Below are positions 6,125 to 9,090 of a stretch of DNA of 9,090 bases, in pieces (position 1 is the stretch's first letter; every line of letters starts with the position of its first letter). The notes beneath the pieces were generated by a model, which had not been told where the DNA came from, made no database searches, and worked only from the letters and a program-made list of their open reading frames with translations. The DNA is from JAQUVS01 sp964389735 (lineage in GTDB: Bacteria > Bacillota_I > Bacilli_A > RF39 > UBA660): positions 1 to 9,090 of the forward strand of contig CAYMEJ010000036.1 of the NCBI GenBank assembly GCA_964389735.1. The letters are read 5' to 3'. The position numbers and the translations under genes were made by a program.

Positions 6125-7570
6125 TTATCCTCCGATTTCTCCATAGATGCTAAACATTGGTATAATTATTGATAATAATATAAATCCAACTGTAAATGCT
6201 AGGAAAATAATTGTGATTGGTTCAATTAAACTTTTAACTGATGTAATTGCATTTTGATGTAAGCCACTATAATGATCAGCAACTTTTTCCATCATTAATC
6301 CTAATTGACCAGTTGATTCACCAGTTACTAACATTTCATATGCTACTATTGGGAAAGCCCATTGACCTCTAAATGATTCTGATATTTTACCACCTTTACT
6401 CAAGGTATTTAATGTATTCATAATAATATCTTTAAATATTTCATTATTAGATATTCTTGATAATATATCCATACTATCGGTAATATGAACACTATGATTT
6501 AATAGTGAAGCAAATGTTTTTGTAAACATTGTTACTTCATTATATATTATTATTTTTCCAACTACTGGTACTTTCATAAAGAAAACTTGAAGTGCTTGCC
6601 TAAATGATTTTATATTTTTGTATAATTGAGCAATTATTACTACTATTACTATTATAGTTATTAATATTGTTAACCAATATTTACCCATAAAATCACTTGC
6701 TGCTAATGTAATTTGTGTTATTCCAGGTAGTTCTGCATTATTTTCTGCATACATTGAAACAAAGTTTGGAACAACATATACTAAACAGAAAATTACAACT
6801 GCTATTGCAACTACAAATATAACAGATGGATAAGTTAATGCTGATATCATTTGTTTTTTTGTTTTTTCTATTGATGTATAATAGTCACTCATTTCATCTA
6901 ATGTTGCTGGTAAATCACCTGTCATTTCTGATGTTTTTACCATATTTATTAATAATCTAGGAAAAACTGTGTCTTGATTTTCAAGTGCTTTACTAAAACT
7001 TTCTCCAGTTACTAGATCATATACTATTCTTTCATATATTTTTCTTTTATTTGGATTTGTTGTTTGTTTTGCTAGTATACGTACTGAATCTATTAAAGGG
7101 ATACCTGCTTTTATATAAGTAGATAATTGAGTTAACGCAAATGATAACTCACCTGATTTTAATTTCTTAGCTCCACCAATTTCAATATTAAAATTCATTG
7201 ATTTTCTTGGTTCAATGCTTACTACTTCATAACCTTCATTTATTAAGAATGCTTTTACTTCACTTAAACTTCCTGCATCAAATGAGCTTTTTATTATTTG
7301 ACCAATATCATTTTTTACAACGTAATTAAATGTTATTCTTTCTTTTTTTTCTTTTTGTTCTCCATCTTTAAATGCATTACCTGTATTTACTTGAGAACTT
7401 GCAGTAGCTTCATTTAGTTGTGCAGAATTCTTTTTAAATTCATCTAATGTATTAGATGGATTACTTGTTTCTTTTTCTATTTTTTTAGTTTTAGATTTAT
7501 TATTAATCAACTTAGTTGGTAAAGCAAAAAAAGATTTTACCGCATGATAAACAGAAGTAAATATTTTCAT
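6125..7570 (-). CDS. Type II secretion/type IV pilus inner-membrane platform protein (GspF/PilC/ComGB family)
   Basis: This integral membrane platform protein connects the assembly ATPase to the growing pilus or pseudopilus. Numbering from the chosen ATG (481 residues), residues 79-123 match the usual N-terminal start of the family (NYVVKNDIGQ...GYEVVSI). The first T2SSF domain spans about 139-265 with SEMTGDL (214-220) and a membrane segment at 248-270. A second membrane segment lies at 298-315. The second T2SSF domain spans about 346-468 with GESTGQL (417-423) and a final membrane segment at 449-474. The frame is open upstream to 7651, but the ATG at 7570 has a strong GGGAGGAT Shine-Dalgarno and a promoter just before it, so the upstream 27 codons are rejected. 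Oddly, a Lys/Ser/Asn-rich, probably disordered extension of about 75 residues, with an amphipathic start, precedes the family domain. It is the first gene of a two-gene operon with the prepilin peptidase. Confidence 0.93.
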   Translation of the reverse strand: MKIFTSVYHAVKSFFALPTKLINNKSKTKKIEKETSNPSNTLDEFKKNSAQLNEATASSQVNTGNAFKDGEQKEKKERITFNYVVKNDIGQIIKSSFDAGSLSEVKAFLINEGYEVVSIEPRKSMNFNIEIGGAKKLKSGELSFALTQLSTYIKAGIPLIDSVRILAKQTTNPNKRKIYERIVYDLVTGESFSKALENQDTVFPRLLINMVKTSEMTGDLPATLDEMSDYYTSIEKTKKQMISALTYPSVIFVVAIAVVIFCLVYVVPNFVSMYAENNAELPGITQITLAASDFMGKYWLTILITIIVIVVIIAQLYKNIKSFRQALQVFFMKVPVVGKIIIYNEVTMFTKTFASLLNHSVHITDSMDILSRISNNEIFKDIIMNTLNTLSKGGKISESFRGQWAFPIVAYEMLVTGESTGQLGLMMEKVADHYSGLHQNAITSVKSLIEPITIIFLAFTVGFILLSIIIPMFSIYGEIGG

Positions 7571-7575
7571 ACTGC

Positions 7576-7584
7576 ATCCTCCCT
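7576..7584 (-). promoter_or_regulatory. Shine-Dalgarno deciding the pilC-like start
   Basis: AGGGAGGAT on the minus strand lies five bases before the ATG at 7570. It is downstream of the promoter, whereas the longer reading frame would start upstream of that promoter's start site. Confidence 0.85.
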
Positions 7585-7589
7585 CTATT

Positions 7590-7604
7590 CTTCTATAATA
7601 GAAG
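7590..7604. repeat. Inverted repeat at the pilC promoter, possible operator
   Basis: CTTCTAT and ATAGAAG flank a single central base. The palindrome covers the predicted start site and the last two bases of the -10 box, a position suited to a repressor. In such A+T-rich DNA chance cannot be excluded, and no second copy was seen in the window. Confidence 0.35.
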
Positions 7605-7631
7605 TATACCATAAAGTATTTGTTTTTTAAA
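7603..7631 (-). promoter_or_regulatory. Promoter of the pilC-prepilin peptidase operon
   Basis: On the minus strand, TTTAAA (7631-7626), a 17-base spacer and TATACT (7608-7603) with an extended TG (TGGTATACT) place the transcription start near 7596. A perfect 7-bp inverted repeat (7590-7604) lies across the start site and touches the -10 box. Confidence 0.65.
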
Positions 7632-7677
7632 CATTTTTTTTTATTTTTCATATATTATTAGTAAAGGAGTTGTTATA

Positions 7678-7959
7678 ATGTATAACAATAGTTTTAATCC
7701 ATATTTATATAATAGTTATATGCCTAGTAGTGTTGGATTATTTAGCAAATTAAAAGGAATTGGTTTTGGTAATATATTAACTAATACTAGTAAAACTTTA
7801 GGAGTAATAAATCAAGCTATTCCTATTTATTATCAAGTTAAACCTCTTTGGAACAATGCTAGAACTATGTTAAGAATAAGAGATGAATTAAGAGATAGTG
7901 ATGATGAAGTAGTTGAAACTAATAGTAATAGTAATTCTAATTCATTATTTTATATTTAA
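7678..7959 (+). CDS. YqfQ/VrrA-like small protein
   Basis: This 93-residue protein is the only gene on the plus strand. The central part, with LTNTSKTLGVINQAIP (about 34-49) followed by YYQVKPLWNNARTM, resembles the conserved core of Bacillus YqfQ/VrrA-type proteins, whose function is not established. The N-terminus is Tyr/Asn-rich. Residues 18-33 are Gly- and hydrophobic-rich without a clear membrane span. A charged stretch RIRDELRDSDDE (about 67-78) follows. The C-terminus is an Asn-Ser repeat (82-89). The start has Shine-Dalgarno AAAGGAG (7663-7669) seven bases before ATG. No convincing promoter was found: TATATT at 7651 is a weak -10 candidate. It lies next to trmK and sigA; yqfQ also lies in the sigA-yqfN neighbourhood of B. 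subtilis, which supports the assignment. Confidence 0.75.
   Translation: MYNNSFNPYLYNSYMPSSVGLFSKLKGIGFGNILTNTSKTLGVINQAIPIYYQVKPLWNNARTMLRIRDELRDSDDEVVETNSNSNSNSLFYI
7921..7944 (+). repeat. Short hexamer repeat encoding Asn-Ser
   Basis: Four tandem six-base units lie near the end of the YqfQ/VrrA-like gene: AATAGT twice, then AATTCT and AATTCA. They encode NSNSNSNS. Only the first two units are identical at the DNA level. Confidence 0.8.
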
Positions 7960-8003
7960 AAAGAGCTAAAACTATATTTTACTTATTAGTTTTAACTCTT
8001 TTT
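7958..8003. terminator. Bidirectional terminator between the YqfQ-like gene and trmK
   Basis: AAAAAGAGCTAAAACTA (7958-7974) pairs with TAGTTTTAACTCTTTTT (7987-8003), with a single C/A mismatch and a 12-base loop. A/T runs flank both sides, so it can stop transcription from either direction. The stop codons of both convergent genes overlap it. Confidence 0.9.
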
Positions 8004-8631
8004 TTAATTGATATTTTTTTAAATAATATTTATTAGGTAATATTTTAATTAATTGTGTTATTCTTTCTTTTTCTTTATTTAAATATTCAATAAATATTTC
8101 TTCTTTTTTATTCATTAATATTGGTCCATAAATATAATCTACTTTTTTATAATGTTTTTTACCTTTTCTAAATTTTATTATTGGATAAATTATATTCTTT
8201 TCTTTTATTAATTTTTCATCTACTATGTAATAACCTAATTTTGTTATTTCTTTTCTAACAAAAGTTAAATCATTATTAGGTGATAGTATTAGGGTAGAAA
8301 CATTTTTTAATAATTCTGTTTTATATTTTAATATTCCAACAATATTACATCCACCCATGCCAGATATAATTACAGTATTAATACTTTCATCTATAGTTTC
8401 TATTCCATTACCTAGTCTTATTTCTATTTCTTTTTCTAAACCATATTTTTCTATATTTTCTTTAGCACCTTTTAAAGGATTATCATTAATATCTGATGCT
8501 ACTACTTTTATATTTTCTTTATTTTTCATTAAATATATATCTAATAAGGCATGATCACATCCAACGTCTAATATATGAAAATTATCTTCTACCATATCAC
8601 TGATAGAAGATAATCTTTTATTTATTTTCAT
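7972..8631 (-). CDS. trmK: tRNA (adenine(22)-N1)-methyltransferase TrmK
   Basis: TrmK is the SAM-dependent Rossmann-fold enzyme that methylates N1 of A22 in the D-loop of many bacterial tRNAs (YqfN in Bacillus). The 219-residue length is slightly short for the family. SAM-binding motif I is LDVGCDHALL (21-30), followed by acidic D47 at the end of the second strand. SGMGG (90-94) is the characteristic TrmK motif, and SPNN (117-120) corresponds to the family's motif around the active site. The C-terminal part from about 175 is Lys/Glu/Leu-rich and probably a helical coiled coil, as in TrmK. The start overlaps the sigA stop by one base (TAATG), indicating translational coupling; no strong Shine-Dalgarno is at optimal spacing. 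The sigA-trmK order matches the Bacillus neighbourhood. Confidence 0.94.
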   Translation of the reverse strand: MKINKRLSSISDMVEDNFHILDVGCDHALLDIYLMKNKENIKVVASDINDNPLKGAKENIEKYGLEKEIEIRLGNGIETIDESINTVIISGMGGCNIVGILKYKTELLKNVSTLILSPNNDLTFVRKEITKLGYYIVDEKLIKEKNIIYPIIKFRKGKKHYKKVDYIYGPILMNKKEEIFIEYLNKEKERITQLIKILPNKYYLKKYQLKKELKLISKI

Positions 8632-9090
8632 TAATTTGTTAAGAAGTCCTTCAATTTTCTTGAACGTGATGGATGTCTTAATTTTCTTAAAGCTTTTGCT
8701 TCAATTTGACGAATTCTTTCTCTTGTAACACCGAATATTTGTCCTACTTCTTCAAGTGTTCTACATTGACCATCATCTAAACCAAAACGTAGTCTTAATA
8801 CTCTTTCTTCTCTATCTGTTAATGTTAATAGAACATTTCCTAGTTCTTCTTTTAACATTTCTACTGTTGCATATTCTTCAGGAGACATTGTTCTTTCATC
8901 TTTAATAAAATCTCCTAAATGAGAATCTTCTTCTTCTCCAATTGGAGTTTCAAGTGATACAGGATCTTGAGATATTTTATATACTTCTCTAACCTTATCT
9001 ATTGATACTCCTAATTTTTTAGCAATTTCTTCATCTGTTGGTTCTCTATTTAATTCTTGTGTTAATTGTCTTTGTACTCTAGCTAATTTA
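8631..9090 (-). CDS. sigA: Primary RNA polymerase sigma factor RpoD/SigA, C-terminal part (cut by window edge)
   Basis: The open frame runs off the right edge with 152 codons visible. It covers sigma region 3 (KLARVQRQL at the edge, then NREPTDEEIAKKLGV, then DPVSLETPIGEEEDS) and region 4 with the helix-turn-helix. Region 4 contains TDREERVLRLRFGLDDG, then TLEEVGQIFGVTRERIRQIE, then KALRKLRHPSRS. Region 4 recognises the -35 element. The Met at 8888 is internal; the frame continues upstream without a stop, and the sequence there is clear sigma-70 region 3. Conservation is that of a housekeeping sigma factor, consistent with the TTGACA/TATAAT-type promoters in the window. The stop codon shares a base with the trmK start. 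Confidence 0.97.
   Translation of the reverse strand, partial: KLARVQRQLTQELNREPTDEEIAKKLGVSIDKVREVYKISQDPVSLETPIGEEEDSHLGDFIKDERTMSPEEYATVEMLKEELGNVLLTLTDREERVLRLRFGLDDGQCRTLEEVGQIFGVTRERIRQIEAKALRKLRHPSRSRKLKDFLTN

Noticed and set aside
7571..7651. Longer pilC-like protein starting at 7651
   Set aside because: No Shine-Dalgarno precedes it, it starts upstream of the predicted transcription start, and the ATG at 7570 has a strong ribosome binding site.
8631..8888. Independent 85-residue sigma region 4 protein starting at 8888
   Set aside because: The frame is open to the window edge and encodes sigma region 3 in continuity, so it is the end of a full-length SigA.
1..9090. CRISPR array, insertion sequence, integrase or defence island
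   Set aside because: No regularly spaced direct repeats, transposase-like or restriction-like genes were found; every gene-sized frame is accounted for by the listed genes or their antisense shadows.

Overview
The window is strongly A+T-rich bacterial DNA with standard-code genes: Trp is TGG and no TGA is read through. Intergenic spacers are very short. The gene content points to a low-GC Firmicutes/Bacilli-type organism: a T-box-controlled thrS, DnaB/DnaI helicase-loading proteins, SigA, TrmK (YqfN type) and a YqfQ/VrrA-like protein. My best guess is one of the reduced-genome gut Bacilli lineages near Erysipelotrichia/RF39. That is inferred from composition and gene style, not proven. Almost everything lies on the minus strand, so the genes are transcribed from right to left.

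Layout, left to right. Positions 1-148 hold the start of thrS (minus, cut by the window edge). Positions about 178-389 hold its T-box leader with antiterminator and terminator, driven by a promoter inside the last codons of the next gene. Positions 408-2339 encode an atypical RNB-domain exoribonuclease with neither cold-shock nor S1 domains. It is translationally coupled to dnaI (2342-3262), the helicase loader. Positions 3338-3868 encode a membrane-anchored protein of unknown function with its own promoter and terminator. Positions 3941-5248 are dnaB, the replication initiation/membrane attachment protein. Positions 5340-6110 (prepilin peptidase) and 6125-7570 (PilC/GspF platform protein) form a two-gene operon for a type IV pilus or competence-pilus-like machine. 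A divergent promoter region separates this operon from a small YqfQ/VrrA-like gene (7678-7959, plus). That gene converges on trmK (7972-8631, minus) across a bidirectional terminator. trmK overlaps the 3' end of sigA/rpoD (8631-9090, minus, cut by the window edge) by one base.

Two ancestral neighbourhoods familiar from Bacillus can be recognised: sigA-trmK(yqfN), and dnaB-dnaI-X-thrS, where X is ytxC in B. subtilis. Here X is the RNB nuclease, a membrane protein has been inserted between dnaB and dnaI, and the pilus genes sit between the two blocks. I did not find a complete novel system such as a defence island, CRISPR array or insertion sequence. The most unusual items are the RNB protein with a Glu in the catalytic Asp cluster, the membrane protein splitting dnaB and dnaI, the ThrS lacking a TGS domain, and the habit of embedding stop codons inside terminator hairpins.
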